A stretch of DNA of 64,000 bases from Pyrenochaeta sp. MPI-SDFR-AT-0127 (GCA_020747015.1 JAGTJM010000012.1:682001-746000); one strand, 5' to 3'. Shown: positions 1 to 12,604, counted from the stretch's first letter. Notes: generated by a model not told the origin, from the letters alone. Translations and numbers: made by a program.

Positions 1-2287
1 GGCTACTATGAAAAGGTTTCTGGAATGCTTGCTGGCGGTCGAAAGCACTACAATACCGCTGAGGGGCTCGAGACTGGGGATCAAATACATGGGTTCGAGG
101 ACGATGAGGATGCAGCAAAAGCGGCAGAAAACTTTCGAGAGCATTTTGCATTTCCCGAGACTGAGGTACTCCAGTCGTCGTTCTTCGCATCGTTGCAGCG
201 TGTGCTTCCAAACTACGGCAAGATCTACATCAGTGGAAAGTACTTCTGCTTCCGTAGTCTGATGCCCACTTCAAAGACCAAGGTAAACACAAATATCACT
301 AGGAATTGGAGACTAGAGCTAATCTGCGTAGATCATTTTGCCAATGAAGGATATCGAGAACGTCAATAAAGAAAAGGGTTTCCGACTGGGCTATCATGGC
401 CTCGCCATCGTCATCAAGGGACATGAGGAGCTCTTCTTCGAATTCTCTAAGTCTGAATATCGTGACGAATGCGCTATTACGGTGCTCCGAATTCTGGAGA
501 ATACCAAATACCTCGAAGATGACGAATCGTCCTCTTCTGGCATCGACAGCGGCGATGAGACTGCCAAGGCAGAACATGACCTTCTGCAACAAGCACGAGA
601 GCACGGCGAAGCAGATAAAAATATCAATGTTTCAGAAATAGTGCGCGCTGCGGACCATGATCGAATCCCCCTCATCTTCGACGATCCACTTGCCTCCTTT
701 GTCGATTTCAAGCCCTCCGAACCGCTCACGGTCGTTTGCCTTACTATTGGTTCTCGAGGTGATGTTCAGCCATACATCTCGTTATGTAAGGAATTGTTGA
801 AAGAGGGACACAAGCCGCGCATTGCCACCCACGCCGAGTTCGAGCCATGGGTGCGGAAACATGGCATCGACTTTGCGCCAGTGGACGGCAACCCAGCCGA
901 ATTAATGAGGATCTGCGTCGAGCATGGCATGTTTACATATGGCTTCATGAAGGAGGCAAACTCAAAGTTCCGAGGTTGGCTCGATGATGTGTGCAGCTCT
1001 TCGTGGCGGGCCTGTCAAGGCGCAGATGTTCTGATCGAAAGCCCCAGTACCATGGCCGGTATCCACATCGCAGAAGCTTTGGAAATCCCGTACTTCCGTG
1101 CATTTACGATGCCTTGGACACGCACTCGAGCTTATCCGCATGCTTTTTCGGTCTTGGAGAAGAAGATGGGTGGTGGCTATAACAGCATAACGTACATCAC
1201 TTTCGATACAATTTTCTGGACAGCGATTTCAGGTCAAATCAACAAGTGGCGTCGTCGCGAATTGGGACTACAAAATACAACCCAGAACAAGATGCAGGCC
1301 AGTCTTCGGCCATTTTTGTACAATTTCAGCCCCCATGTAGTCCCGCCGCCGCTCGATTGGCCAGACTGGGTTCGCGTCACTGGCTACTGGTTTTTGGACG
1401 AGGGAGATGGCTATGAGCCACCTGCTGATCTGATGGACTTTATTGAAAGCGCACGCAAAGATGGTAAAAAGCTGGTCTACGTTGGCTTCGGCTCAATTGT
1501 TCTCGATGATCCAGCTGCTCTAACCAAGACTGTGGTAGAGTCCGTATTGAAGGCCGATGTACGCTGTGTATTGTCCAAAGGCTGGTCTGACCGGTTGGAG
1601 ACCAAAGACGCATCGAAGCCTGAGATTCCTTTGCCGCCGGAGATTTTCCAGATCCAGGCTGCACCACATGACTGGCTGTTTAAGCAGATGGACGCAGCGG
1701 TGCACCATGGTGGCTCAGGTACTACAGGAGCCAGTCTTCGCGCCGGTATTCCTACCATCATTAAGCCCTTCTTTGGTGACCAGTACTTCTTTGCCCAGCG
1801 CGTGGAAGACATGGGCGTCGGTATCTGGCTGAAGAAGATCAACACTAGTGTTTTTAGTCGTGCACTGTGGGAGGTGACAAACAGTCAGCGCATGATTGTT
1901 AAAGCGAAGGTTCTGGGACAGAAGATCCGAAAGGTAAGCATGCCCACACACTCGAATAGTATGGAACTAGCTAAGATATTCCAGGACAATGGCACAAAAG
2001 TAGCTATCCAAACAATCTACCGCGAACTCGACCGCGCCCGCTCGCTCATCAAGAAGCATGTCAAGCAGGAAGGGGACGATCATACGGATGAGTTTGAGGA
2101 AGACTGGACGATTGTTGAGGACGGCGAGGAGATTGGTGTTGCCTATCCTTTCGAAATCCAACAGCCGATGACTGGTATCACCCAGGACGCGTCTCGCACA
2201 GGCGGTGGTTCAATGGTACTGGGTAGCATGGTGTTGAAGGGCGCCAGCGTGCAGAAGCGCACTTCGGAGTCTGCGTATCGAGATTGA
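1..2287 (+). CDS. atg26: Sterol 3-beta-glucosyltransferase Atg26 (5' end outside window)
   Basis: This enzyme transfers glucose from UDP-glucose to the 3-hydroxyl of ergosterol. In some fungi Atg26 also supports pexophagy. Three exons are visible: 1-282, 332-1933 and 1985-2287 (about 728 residues); the N-terminal part lies before the window. The second GRAM domain is split by intron 283-331 and continues with PMKDIENVNKEKGFRLGYHG and GHEELFFEFS. The glycosyltransferase domain begins at LTVVCLTIGSRGDVQPY. The donor-sugar signature is APHDWLFKQMDAAVHHGG, followed by SGTTGASLRAGIPTIIKPFFGDQ. I place a second intron at 1934-1984 (GTAAGC donor, CTAAG branch, CCAG acceptor). It is 51 bp with no stop, so it also reads through in frame; removing it restores the family's IR-(E/D)NG spacing. 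The codon at 338 is not a start but lies inside exon 2. The family assignment is firm; the exact splice sites are inferred. Confidence 0.95.
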
Positions 2288-2886
2288 GCATGTGCATTTG
2301 CAATGGGCATGGGCATAGTTTGAGGCGCTGGAATGAGTAATGACATAGACAAGACTGGTCAAGACATGATGGTAAATGGAGCGATGTGCATGCTGGGGAG
2401 TTTGTTGGCGTTTCAAGGTGGGTGCCTTGAGTACTCGGAATGGTAATTGAAGCTCAAGACTTTTTTGATAGAAGCATTCTTGGCTGGAGAGATGTATGAC
2501 TGTCCAACTTAGAAGGGCGTGATGACTGTAGTCAAAGAAAGACCAGACTCATCAATGAGTTGACCATTGAAAGAGTTTAGAGTCCTCTCTAACCTTGTTT
2601 GATGGACTCACAGGGCGCCGAAGCTGTCCAGGCCTCCAATGAAAGGCACAAGTCATCTGGGTCTGACTCGACAGGAGCAGCAGCCGGCCAAAGCCTCCGA
2701 CTGATTCCCAGTTCGCAAGAGAAATTGCTGCCTAGATTGGCGTGCGGTTATATAGAGGAAACACATGGCAGCGTCTTTCTCGCCATATTAATGCCCGGGC
2801 TTTCATGGCCTGCTTTCGACAAACAGAGGTGATGCCCTGGCTGCCTGGCTTTGTCTCGCCGTCGAATGTTTGAAATGGGAGACGCC

Positions 2887-2892
2887 CACGTG
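2887..2892. promoter_or_regulatory. CACGTG E-box upstream of fcp1
   Basis: A palindromic CACGTG lies 47 bp before the TATA box of fcp1. In yeasts this is the Cbf1/bHLH core. Function here is inference from position only. Confidence 0.35.
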
Positions 2893-2938
2893 ACGGTGCA
2901 GGGGGTCGCTAGCGTGCCTGCCTTTCGCGGTCTCTATG

Positions 2939-2945
2939 TATAAAA
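2939..2945 (+). promoter_or_regulatory. TATA box of fcp1
   Basis: A consensus TATAAAA lies about 300 bp before the fcp1 ATG, consistent with a leader of roughly 270 nt. The start site itself cannot be seen. Confidence 0.5.
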
Positions 2946-3245
2946 GCCCCGCCCAGTTGGAGCTTCGCGAGCTCTGGGGGAACGGTCGAGCCGCAACGCC
3001 ATACGTCAATCCTTGTCAGCCTCATCCAACCTGGCCCAATTTCACGTCGCACTGCACCTCAATTCAATCACTACAAGTCACCTGCCATCCACCACTGCAC
3101 ACTTTACATGCGCAAGTAGCCTGTTGCTGTAGCTGTTTTGCTTGCGTGACGCGCCCCAACCCCATCTCGAATGCGCCGTGTCGACGTCTCCACGCGACTG
3201 TCCCAACCACCGCCTAGCTAGTCGCATGGACTGCCGCAACAAGGA

Positions 3246-5752
3246 ATGAAGATTACATCGCCCCGGGATCTGAAGTATCCCGTCACCATTGTCGACCTGC
3301 TCAGGGGCCGGGATGAAGAAGTCAAGCCATCAGACAAGCTCTTCAACTACCGCTATGAAACCCCCGTGGTCGAAGGTGACAAATGGGGAGGGGAGAAGAC
3401 GGTCATGAAGAAGATGATCCAGTTCTTCAACGCGAGCACGGGTGGAAAGATCACGCGATGGTTCGTCAAGACTGGCACCATTATCGAGCGCCCAGGGTAA
3501 GCTCTTTGTCGCCCCGCACGAGATGGATTTGATACTGACTCAAGCATAGAGTCGAGCTTCTCGAGATACAGGAGCCTTGCACGCACGAGACACAATTCGG
3601 CGGCCTCTGCGTTGACTGTGGGGAAGACATGACCAAAGTCAACTACCTCACAAAGGAAAGCAACGAAAATCGAGCGACGGTGAACACAACGCACGACCAT
3701 ATTGCCCTGCGCGTTAGCCACAACGAAGCAGTAGCGGCCGAGGAGGATGCAAAGAAGCGACTGCTCGGCGCGAAGAAGTTGACGCTTATTGTTGACTTGG
3801 ACCAGACCGTCATCCACACCTGCTGCGAGCGCACAATTGCTGAGTGGCAGGCGGATCCCGACAACCCGAATCACGATGCAGTCAAAGATGTCCAGGGCTT
3901 CCAGCTGGCCGACGACAATGTTTCCAACGTGGCGGCAAATTGGTACTACGTTAAGATGCGTCCAGGTCTAAAGGAGTTCTTTGACAGGGTATCAAAGCTG
4001 TATGAGATGCACGTCTACACTATGGCGACACGGGCGTACGCACAAGCAGTCGCGAAAATCATCGATCCAGAGCGCAAATATTTCGGCGACCGCATTTTGA
4101 GCCGCGACGAAAATTACACGGATAAGCTGAAGAGCCTGACGCGGCTGTTCTATCAGAACACAGCAATGGTTGTCATCATTGATGACAGGGCAGACGTCTG
4201 GTCGTACAGTCCACACTTGGTTCGCGTGCCTGTATACAGTTTCTTCCCCGGTGCAGGAGACATCAATGCGAGCTTCTTGCCCAAGCAGCAGGAGCTAGTA
4301 TCCTTCTCCAAGGATAAACCACCAACTCCGAAGAAGGGACAGGTAGAGAGGGATTCACCCAATGCTGTCTCTGTCGCTGGTCAACCTACCGAGTCTGCGT
4401 CTTCTGATGATGCAAACGGTGATCTCAACGAATTAGGTCAACAGCTGATTTCTTTGGCGGCGGGAGAAGATCTGGAGCAACAGGCCAAAGAGCAGGAGAA
4501 AATCATCATTGCTCAACAGACCGAACGCCCTTTGTTGCAGCAGCAGCTCATGCAGGACAAGGAAGATGAGGAGGCCGAGGAGAGCGAAATATCCGTGGAG
4601 GCAGAGACTGGCGCTTTGAACAGAGAAGTGGAGCATCCGCAAAGACGACATGCCATTCTAAATGATGACGACCGAGGCCTGGATATCATTGAGCACAACC
4701 TGGTCCGCGTTCATCGTACATTCTACGACGAGTATGTGAGGGCGAAGGCAGTTCCAGCGGGCGGACGGATCGCTGAGCTGAAGGGTGAGAAGAGTCCGAA
4801 GAAACGTCCTCTGACTGATGTCATTCCTGATGTCGCTGAGATCATGCCGAGGATCAAAGAAGAAGTGCTCGACGGCGCAGTGGTTGTGTTCTCGGGCATC
4901 ATCCCCTTGGGTGTTGATGTTGCATCGTGAGTTCGCTAAGCAGCAAATATGCAAAGCATCGACTAATACTGTATTAGATCCGACTTTGCACTGTGGATTA
5001 GAAGCTTCGGTGCGGAAGTCTCCACTAGTGTCACCCGTCGGACGACACATGTCATTGCCAATCCCGACCGAAAGACGACCAAAGTCAAGCGAGCCGCACG
5101 ATTTCCGCATATCAAGATTGTGAACCCTGAGTGGATGTTTCAGTGCTGCACACGGTGGGAACATGTTGATGAAACGCCTTACCTTATTGAAATTGACGCA
5201 GCTGAGCGGGGAGGATCACCTTTTGGGGAGCTTGAAGATGAGAGTATTCATGGTACAGGTGATGAGGAAGAGTCCGCTGAGTCGCCCGTGACGCTCGACC
5301 TGACTGCCGACAACTGGGCAGATGTGGACGACGAGCTCAATGATTTTCTGAACGAGACAGATACCGATGGTAACAGCGATTCGGACTCTGACAGTGTCCG
5401 CTCAGAAAACAGCACAACATCGGATACGAAACAGAACAAGAAGAAGCGAAAACGCACAAAGTCCACGGATGTTAGTGAGGCAGAAGAAAGCGACAACAGC
5501 GTGACAAGCACATCCCGCCTCCAGCGACGGAAGAAGCGCACTATGGAGCGTGTCACGTCCCTGGCAAATGTTGTGACCGCGGATAAGTCGTCAGGACTAC
5601 CCAGTCCGGAGACAACTGGACCAGAAGAAGGTCAGGGGGATGACGACGACAAGGCCCCTGAAGAGAATGGGGTTGCGCCGGATGTGCAGGAAGACTATGA
5701 CGATGGATTGGAGGCCGAGCTTTTGGCTGGGTTTGACAGTGATGAGGGGTAG
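3246..5752 (+). CDS. fcp1: RNA polymerase II CTD phosphatase Fcp1
   Basis: Fcp1 dephosphorylates the C-terminal heptad repeats of RNA polymerase II and recycles it after termination. Exons are 3246-3496, 3550-4926 and 4978-5752 (800 residues). Introns 3497-3549 (53 bp) and 4927-4977 (51 bp) are GT-AG and keep the frame. The FCPH catalytic domain has the aspartyl-phosphatase motif LIVDLDQTVIHT (DxDxT), then RPGLKEFFD, YTMATRAYA and the second acidic motif VIIDDRADVW. A BRCT domain spans intron 2 (VVFSGIIPLG, then SDFALWIRSFGAEV, RTTHVIA and NPEWMFQCC). The C-terminus is acidic and serine-rich with DNWADVDDELNDFL, typical of the TFIIF-binding tail. The ATG at 3246 begins an N-terminal lobe matching the family. 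The assignment is certain. Confidence 0.96.
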
Positions 5753-6693
5753 GAAGACTTTGGGGAAAGAGCGAAGTCTCTGATGATTTGTATTGATATT
5801 TACTCACCTGCATAGCGAGGGTGTTTGGCATATGGCGCTCTACGGGCATTTCTTGGGATACCTTGCATTTGGACGGACTCTTGAGGGTGCTTCATTCTAG
5901 GTGACCAACCTTGGAAGTTTCCATGTCTGCAAAATGGATATCAGATATCCTGTCATTCTGGTAATGATTGTGCGTTGAATTCCAAGTGCTGAAAGGTGCC
6001 TAAACTGTGTGCTGCTGAGCTGACTTCTATGGAACCTTGCCCAGCTGGACCCCACGTCTGCCTTGCAGTGGCAAGGCCCGATCGACTTGCATAACTAAGC
6101 AATCTTGCTTGGATGCATGTCTTCGACATCGTTGCTAACGAAAAAAAAACCCCCCCTTTTTGCAGATGCTTGAAGCTTTGCAGAGAATCCTCACCAAGCA
6201 GCGGTGGCAAACGTTTACGCACACACCTCATCGATCTCCAAGATCACGACTGCTGTGGTAGTTGGGAGATGCTGTGCTGCAGGGCTCTGGCTCGGCTATC
6301 CAATAGCACCTAGCCAACACATGGCTTACCCCAGTTCCGCCGCCCTGTAGCGCCCTTGCTAGCGTGGGGCATTGTTCTGTAATCCTTGCACGGCTCAAGC
6401 TCAAGCAGTGAGGCTGGAAACAGACGTTTCTTCTGCTGCCTTCAATGCTCACACACACACAGCTCTCGCTCGTACTTTGCTTTGAACACCCACTTGCGCC
6501 GGTCAGACTACCTTTAAAGTCAGCTTTAAGACTTAAATCAGGCAACAATCACCTAGCGTCAATAGCCAACGGTTGCTTCTTGAAATACAAAGCACCCCCG
6601 CGGATTGTAGGGTTGGCGCCATCGTGGCTTCATTATTCCACTGTGAACACCCTCAGGCTCTACTGAGAGAGGCCGGTGGTTCGGGATAGCAAT
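5753..6693. other. Intergenic region between fcp1 and the F-box gene
   Basis: No supported gene. It contains an A9-C8-T5 homopolymer run near 6140-6163 and a short CA repeat near 6450-6460. The 3' part is the presumed promoter of the downstream F-box gene. Confidence 0.6.
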
Positions 6694-8558
6694 ATGGCGT
6701 CTAGGCTCAGCTTTATGGATCTGTCAGTCGATTTGAAGACGTTGATCGTCCAGCATGTCAGTTCAAGAGAAGTCACAAGGCTGCCTTGTGAGTACCACCG
6801 GTATGCTGACCAGCACATAGATCAATCGTCCTACCGACCTCAAGAACGTATGTCTCGCCAGCAAGCAACTTCACGAAATTGCCGTCCGCCAGCTCTACTA
6901 CGAGGTCACACTCGACGTCGGCTCAGCGAACGACACGCGGCTTGCAGCCTTCCTCAACCCAAAGAACATTGGTCTCCAGCATGTGCGGAAGCTCGACCTT
7001 TACCTCGCAGACGTCATCGATAAGTGCAATCAGCTACAACAAGCCAACTTTGCGATCCGCATGATACTAGAGTTGCTGCCGGAGAATATTCTAGAGAAGT
7101 TCTCCTGGCATCCATGGTCACCGTTCTCTGGGGAGAACCTGGTGCTATTGTACAGGAAGCAGAAGCGCATGAAGTGGATGGAGAGCATTTCACTGGACAG
7201 GGATGTACTGGAAGACCTGCAGAAGATTCCGGACTTTGAGAAGTCCTTCGAGAATGTGCGCAAGATTGGACTGTACCCAGACTCACGCGAGGTTCTTGAC
7301 TTCTGCCACTTCCTGCTCAAGCATACGGCCAATCGCAAGTTGGAAAAGATAACGTTGCATGCGAGCTTTGACGAGAGCGACTCGTCAGTGCCGGAGCGGG
7401 AGCTGAACGACTCGTCAACTGGGCCTGGATTGATTACATCGACTATGTTCAGCCACATGCAACCGTTTGAAAAGTGCACACCTATCGCCCTTAAGGAAAT
7501 CACGTTGCAGAAGCTCAAGTTGCGATATGCAGCTGAGACTTATTGCAAATTCATCGACTTCCAGCATGTAAAGAGTATCCGAGTGTTCGGCTGCTCTGGT
7601 GCCGACGCATTGTTCGCGGAGCTCAGCAAGAGCACCAAGCTGCCCGACAAGCTCGAGACCCTGGAGTTCAAACACGACGATAACAGTGAGAACGACGGCC
7701 TAGGAGCAATTGATGGCTTTTTGTGCCTGGTTTCCGGCATCAAGACCCTCACACTCGATCTCATCTATGCCAAGAATCTGCCTGCATCTGCTGGGATTGT
7801 GCGGCACGGGAAGACGCTGAGGCAGCTCAACATTCACGCTAGCACAGGCCCCGATAGCTGCGACGAGGAGCATGTGTATGATTATGCTTCCTTCTCACAG
7901 ATCTGCAAAGACTGTCCGCTCTTGGAGCAGGTGAGCGTCGCATTCCCACAGGTGAGTGTGATTCGGAGCAAGAACGACAGCTTTGTCAACTTTGAGAACT
8001 GTCTTGGAGAGCTTGCTGGTCTTGTTACGCTGAACATCACCACTTGGCCAAATAACAGCCCTTCATCAACCAAGCTGCCTCGCAAGATCTACGAGCATTT
8101 GCTTGCAGGCCTCGCGCAGCAGGGTTTCGAGCGCAGTTCAAGCCATGCCAAAGAGCAGGGTCGAACGTCAAAGCTCGGCATCATCGCGTTTGGCTCCTCA
8201 GATAAGGTGTACGACCGGGAGGACAGCCAGAACCAGATCAGTAAGTGATGTTTATTTTGTTTTATTTTGATACGGCTAGAGGGCTTTGCAGATTCTTGCA
8301 CGGCGCTTTGAAGTGCTTTCGACTAGACAGATCAATTGTGCGCAACCATGTGACATTGCTGACTTTGACACTTTAGTCTTTGTCAAGGGCCGTCAATTAG
8401 ACCCCCTCGGCAATGAGAAGTCGACAGCAGTACAGATAGGCTGGTGCCTGCGCAAATTTGTCGATGCCGGACCGAAATCCGACATCCTTGACTTCTCTCT
8501 CTCACGCTCATCTCGGCCGCCGACACGGAGCTCACCGGATAGTGAGGACAGTGATTGA
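6694..8558 (+). CDS. F-box-like protein, probable substrate adaptor
   Basis: The N-terminus (LSFMDLSVDLKTLIVQH, then INRPTDLKNVCLASKQLHEI) resembles a short F-box helix set, followed by RQLYYEVTLDV and a long leucine-rich, repeat-like body. This suggests an SCF ubiquitin-ligase adaptor; the substrate is unknown. Suggested exons are 6694-6756, 6821-8240 and 8314-8558 (575 residues). In intron 1 the stronger donor at 6788 breaks the frame, whereas GTCAGT at 6757 keeps it and gives the compact F-box. In intron 2 the ideal donor GTAAGT at 8241 pairs in phase only with the AAG at 8311-8313. The nearer CAG at 8291 gives a frameshift and an early stop. The last exon (VKGRQLDPLGNEKS, then an Asp/Ser tail) looks coding. 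The family call is moderate; the splice sites are uncertain. Confidence 0.7.
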
Positions 8559-9540
8559 CAAACGTGGGGCCACGGGGAAGCAGACTGGGCCCAACCTGCA
8601 GGAGCCATAGAATGGTAGTTGGCATGATTGTGATGAATGGATGGGAAGGCGGTTCATGTGGAGAGGCAGGAATAGGGAGGAGTTTAGGCGTTGTGAGAGG
8701 ACAGACAAACAGACAGACAGAGACTCAGGTAGACATCCCTTCTCATCGACTTTAGCGGGCGTTTAGAGTCAAGAGTGCAGCTCTAAGAAATGCCAATTAT
8801 TGATTTTGCTCATCTACCGGCCAATATCCTTGAGTGTGAGTATCGAATGCATGGAGTAGCTGGTGGGCTGGCCATCGGTCTCGATGCAGCAACATGTCAA
8901 GGCATGTTTGCAGTCCAACGTGTTGCAGCCTTTGCTCATAGCATGAACACTAGTTCGCAGTCTCGGAGGTTATACACGCGATCTGCATCGCTTGGAGGCG
9001 ATCGTTGCAGGCTGCGCCATTGGCTGGGCGCTTCTGGTCAAGCCTCGCGTGCCTGGGGGCTCGAGAGTCACCACGGGTAGCGCTACGGTTTCAATTACAT
9101 TTGACGGCAGCAAACCAGCGACAACTGGGCCGTCTCGGGATTTGCTGCTGCTCGGAACGTGCCGTGGATTGATTTCTTCGCCCAGGCAGGCAAGTTAGAG
9201 CGTGTGTTGTGTGTTGCTCTCTGGCCCCTCACCTCCCGTCCGATCAGACTACCCATTCCATCTCCTAGTTCGGCAGCATTCCCAGATTTTTGCGGCCGGG
9301 ATGCGTGCATTGTTACCCCAGACGACTCCCCCTCAACTTGGACAGTCTGCGCCCCAATTGGCATCTGTCCGGGCCGATAGTTGCCGTGTGCCATCGGATC
9401 GCGTGTGAGGTGAGCTCCAGCACAACCTTTCTCTGCACAGCGCGCTCCAGATCGAGAGGGCCGACGCAGCCAGCCCTCGAGTCGACACCCTCCCTCGACT
9501 CTGCCGCGGAAGCGCTCCTTGTGCTCTGCAAGCTAACGCC
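8559..9540. other. Intergenic region, promoter and leader of the first Zn2Cys6 gene
   Basis: No supported gene. An imperfect CAGA microsatellite is at about 8701-8722. The last 350 bp are C/T-rich, as often seen in leaders of fungal regulatory genes. Confidence 0.55.
8701..8722. repeat. Short CAGA/CAAA microsatellite
   Basis: About five copies of a 4-bp unit (mostly CAGA) with one CAAA variant, in non-coding sequence. Confidence 0.6.
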
Positions 9541-12019
9541 ATGTCAGACCACTTCCTACCCTCGCCGCGGGAAATCATCGGCAGCGCGAGGCCCTCTTTG
9601 ACAATGACCTCGTCGCCGCACTCGTCGCACTACCCGCCGCCGCCAGACGAGCAGGACCCGCACTACACGCCCATATATCCCAATCCCTCCCCCCAGGTGC
9701 TCGACGGCCAGCCGCCGCGCGTGCCCTACCCGCAAGACTCGGCCTTTTCCAAGCTCGAGAACATCAACGAGGTGCTGCAGGCCCAACAGGCCCTCCACGC
9801 CAACCATGCCTTGGCCGACCAGCGCCCTCACCTGGCCCAACCCCAGCAGTCGCCCGCGCAGCCCCAGCAGTCCAAGCCGAACCGCTTGCGCAAGGCCTGC
9901 GACTCGTGCAGTATACGCAAAGTCAAGGTGCGCGCCTCTTGTACATAGCTTTGCAGACCAGTCGCTGACCCCATGTCATGGCTACAGTGCGATGAATCCG
10001 GACCGCCCTGTCGAGCTTGCCTAGCCCTCGAGATCCCGTGTACCTTTGAGCGCCCCAGCCGACGACGAGGTCCGCCGAATCGGCATGCCGAAGCCATCAA
10101 GAAGCGGCGCATAGGTGATGGCGACACCCATTCGGGAGGATCCTCGCCGCAGTCTCCCACCAATGCCGCCCATGCCCTCGCCCAGCTGCAGTCCTCCCAT
10201 CCAGCCCAGCTCTCCGCCGAGGCAATCTGCCCGCTGGCCACCATGAACGCTCTTATCGACGACTTCTTCATGTACATCCACCCGCTGTGTCCCTTCCCAC
10301 ACGAACCCTCGTTTCGAGAAGCTTGGGAACGCCGCGAAGACTTCTCAAACCCCTCGTTCTTAGCCTTGCTCGCATCCATGATCGCTGTCCTCGTGGCTTC
10401 TTTCCCTCGCAAGCCCCGACTACACCTCAAGACCCAGACACGGCACGAATATCCTTCACATCTGTCCCTAGTTGACAAATGTCGGGAAGTCTGCGCCCAA
10501 GCGCGGGGGCCTGGCTACTTGGACCGTCCGTCCTTGAATGTTTACGATGCTTGCACCAGCTATTTCCTGGGCCTGACTGGGGCTTATGTCTTTCAGTGGC
10601 GGCAACTGCGTCTTTATCTTGCCGAGTGCCTGACCATCATTCGCTCGCTCGGACTACACAAAGCTGAAGCCCAAGGCTATACCTACCTGGGTGGCGTGCC
10701 TAGTGCCTGGGGCTCGAATGGACCCAACTTTGACGGCTCGCGCGAATACAAGGTGGATCACATTACCGAGCAAATTGGACGAAGAGTTTTTTGGACCGTT
10801 TTCGTTGGCGTGCGGTGAGCTGTTTCAATCTGGCTAGTGTCTTGACGGTGCTAAACAAAAGTACAGGACAATACAGCAGTTAGGGGCCTCATTTGGCGAG
10901 CTAACAATCGCGCCCGCAACCCCGACCGAGCCATTGCCTCCGCTGCCCGAAGAGGTGGACGATGTGCATATCTTCCCACGGGAGATACAACCTCAGCAAC
11001 CTGGAGTCGTATCTATCATGACGGGGTTTGTCACCAACGTGCGCATCTACTTATCCTACTCCACGCTTGCGACGGCAGAGATGGCATTCGGAGTGGATGA
11101 GTTGTTCGACTGGGATCAGCAGCAGCGCGTGTTCGAACAGAGCCTGCAGCGATGCAGACAGATTCTCGACGGTCTACCAGAAGTCTTAAGGGTCCACCCG
11201 AAAGCAGTTCGAGATGGCGGATTTGCACAGCAACGGCAGCCCTATTATCCACCTATGCCAGAATTCTCCGATATGAGAGATCAAGCGCTGAATAACTACA
11301 ATAGCGCGGAGCCTCAAGATCCTCGCCGCTATGAAATCCAGAAAGCGAACGTCTACGCTAGTCACTTATCTACGCGCTCATATCTCGTAGAGAAGTACTT
11401 CTTACAGCTGGACAAATTTAACAATGCGAAGAAGCAGGCAGGCATGCAAAGCTCACCCCACATTCTTGCGGCAGGGTTGGACAGGTTTGTATCTGGTGCA
11501 ACCACCAACGCAGACGCTCTCGAGAGCCTCATGTCCAATGAGCGCGAGCAAGTGGTCAAGGACTTGCTTGTTGTGCTGGGAAGCATTGATATGGTCAACA
11601 TGGAGCCAAACGGCGACTCCTTTGTAAGTCTTCAATTTTTTTTACAAGCCTCTGATATGTTGTATGTGGCTGGCACCGACATTGCCCTATCTTGTCCGAA
11701 GCAATATTTCTTTCGCCCCAATTACACAAGCCCAATCGCAAGCTTACGATTTGTTCCGACACAGACGCAAAAGATTCGATCGATTGCGAGTACACTGCTG
11801 GAAGTGCCACGAGAAAGGAAGGGAAGTGTGGCACTTCAACATCAAGAGTATCTCTACAAGTTCTTGGATATCTTGAGTAAATTGGAGAGGGTAAGTCCCG
11901 AGGCCAGCGATCCAGCGAGTAACTCGGTCGACGAAGAAACGGAGCTGCGGCTCTGGGCAGACCTGAGGGACCATCAGCTGCGATTTCAAGAGCAGGGTGG
12001 TGTTTATGGTTTCTCTTGA
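9541..12019 (+). CDS. Zn2Cys6 transcription factor with fungal-specific regulatory domain
   Basis: A GAL4-type nuclear regulator of 741 residues. Exons are 9541-9927, 9988-10814, 10867-11623 and 11765-12019, all phase-consistent. The zinc cluster is split by intron 1: KACDSCSIRKVK then CDESGPPCRACLALEIPC. This gives six cysteines spaced C-x2-C-x6-C-x6-C-x2-C-x6-C near residues 120-147, followed by a basic linker (RPSRRRGPPNRHAEAIKKRR). The middle homology region shows DDFFMYIHPLCPFPHE and IIRSLGLHKAEA. The N-terminal 115 residues are Pro/Gln/Ser-rich. The last intron (11624-11764) is 141 bp, a multiple of three with no stop, so an unspliced reading is also open. Splicing gives MEPNGDSF-TQKIRSIAS, which fits the family. 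The pathway it controls cannot be read from sequence. Confidence 0.92.
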
Positions 12020-12604
12020 GGATGTCCGTGTTAGTGTGACCTATCATCATGAGCAACCTGTAGTCGAAAGCACCAAACCACACGTGCAGAGGGCACTAGC
12101 GCAGACCTGCTACTGGTCTTGGGAACTGTAGGACGCAAGACCAGCTCCAGCTCTGCGTGATGCAGGATTGTGACATCGAATTTTATGCGCGGAACGACGG
12201 AAGAGGAGGATCGGCTAGTAGGACTAGCTGAGGTGGTCTCTTTGAGAATATCGAGAGACTTTGATAGGCAGGCACATCGCAGTTCGCATGCATGGAAGTA
12301 CATTCTTAATGACCTGGAATTTTGATTCACTCATGTAATGTAGTCACGTTCTCTGGTGTGTTGCTCCATCCAAGCTTCCGTCAAGACGTGTACACAGATT
12401 GTTGTACAATATTTTACATGCCACGAACAGACCCTTAGTCTGTGATCGGCTGGCACACCTGATACGTTTGACCCAAAACTTCCAGACCCCCCGTGCGAAT
12501 CACGATGACTTCAGACTTGGTTGGCTCGAAAGTTCTGCTTCAGTGGCCTCGTCGAGTCCTGCCATATCAAACATGAGCCTGGGGTCCACTTTCACCCATT
12601 GCTC
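12020..12604. other. Convergent 3' intergenic region
   Basis: It lies between the 3' ends of the Zn2Cys6 gene (+) and the mL11 gene (-). I see no gene in it. Confidence 0.6.

Larger units (their letters stand above)
2288..3245. other. Intergenic region, atg26 3' flank and fcp1 promoter
   Basis: No credible gene. The distal part looks like 3' flank. The proximal 350 bp is the fcp1 promoter, with an E-box and a TATA box, followed by a C-rich presumed leader. Confidence 0.6.
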
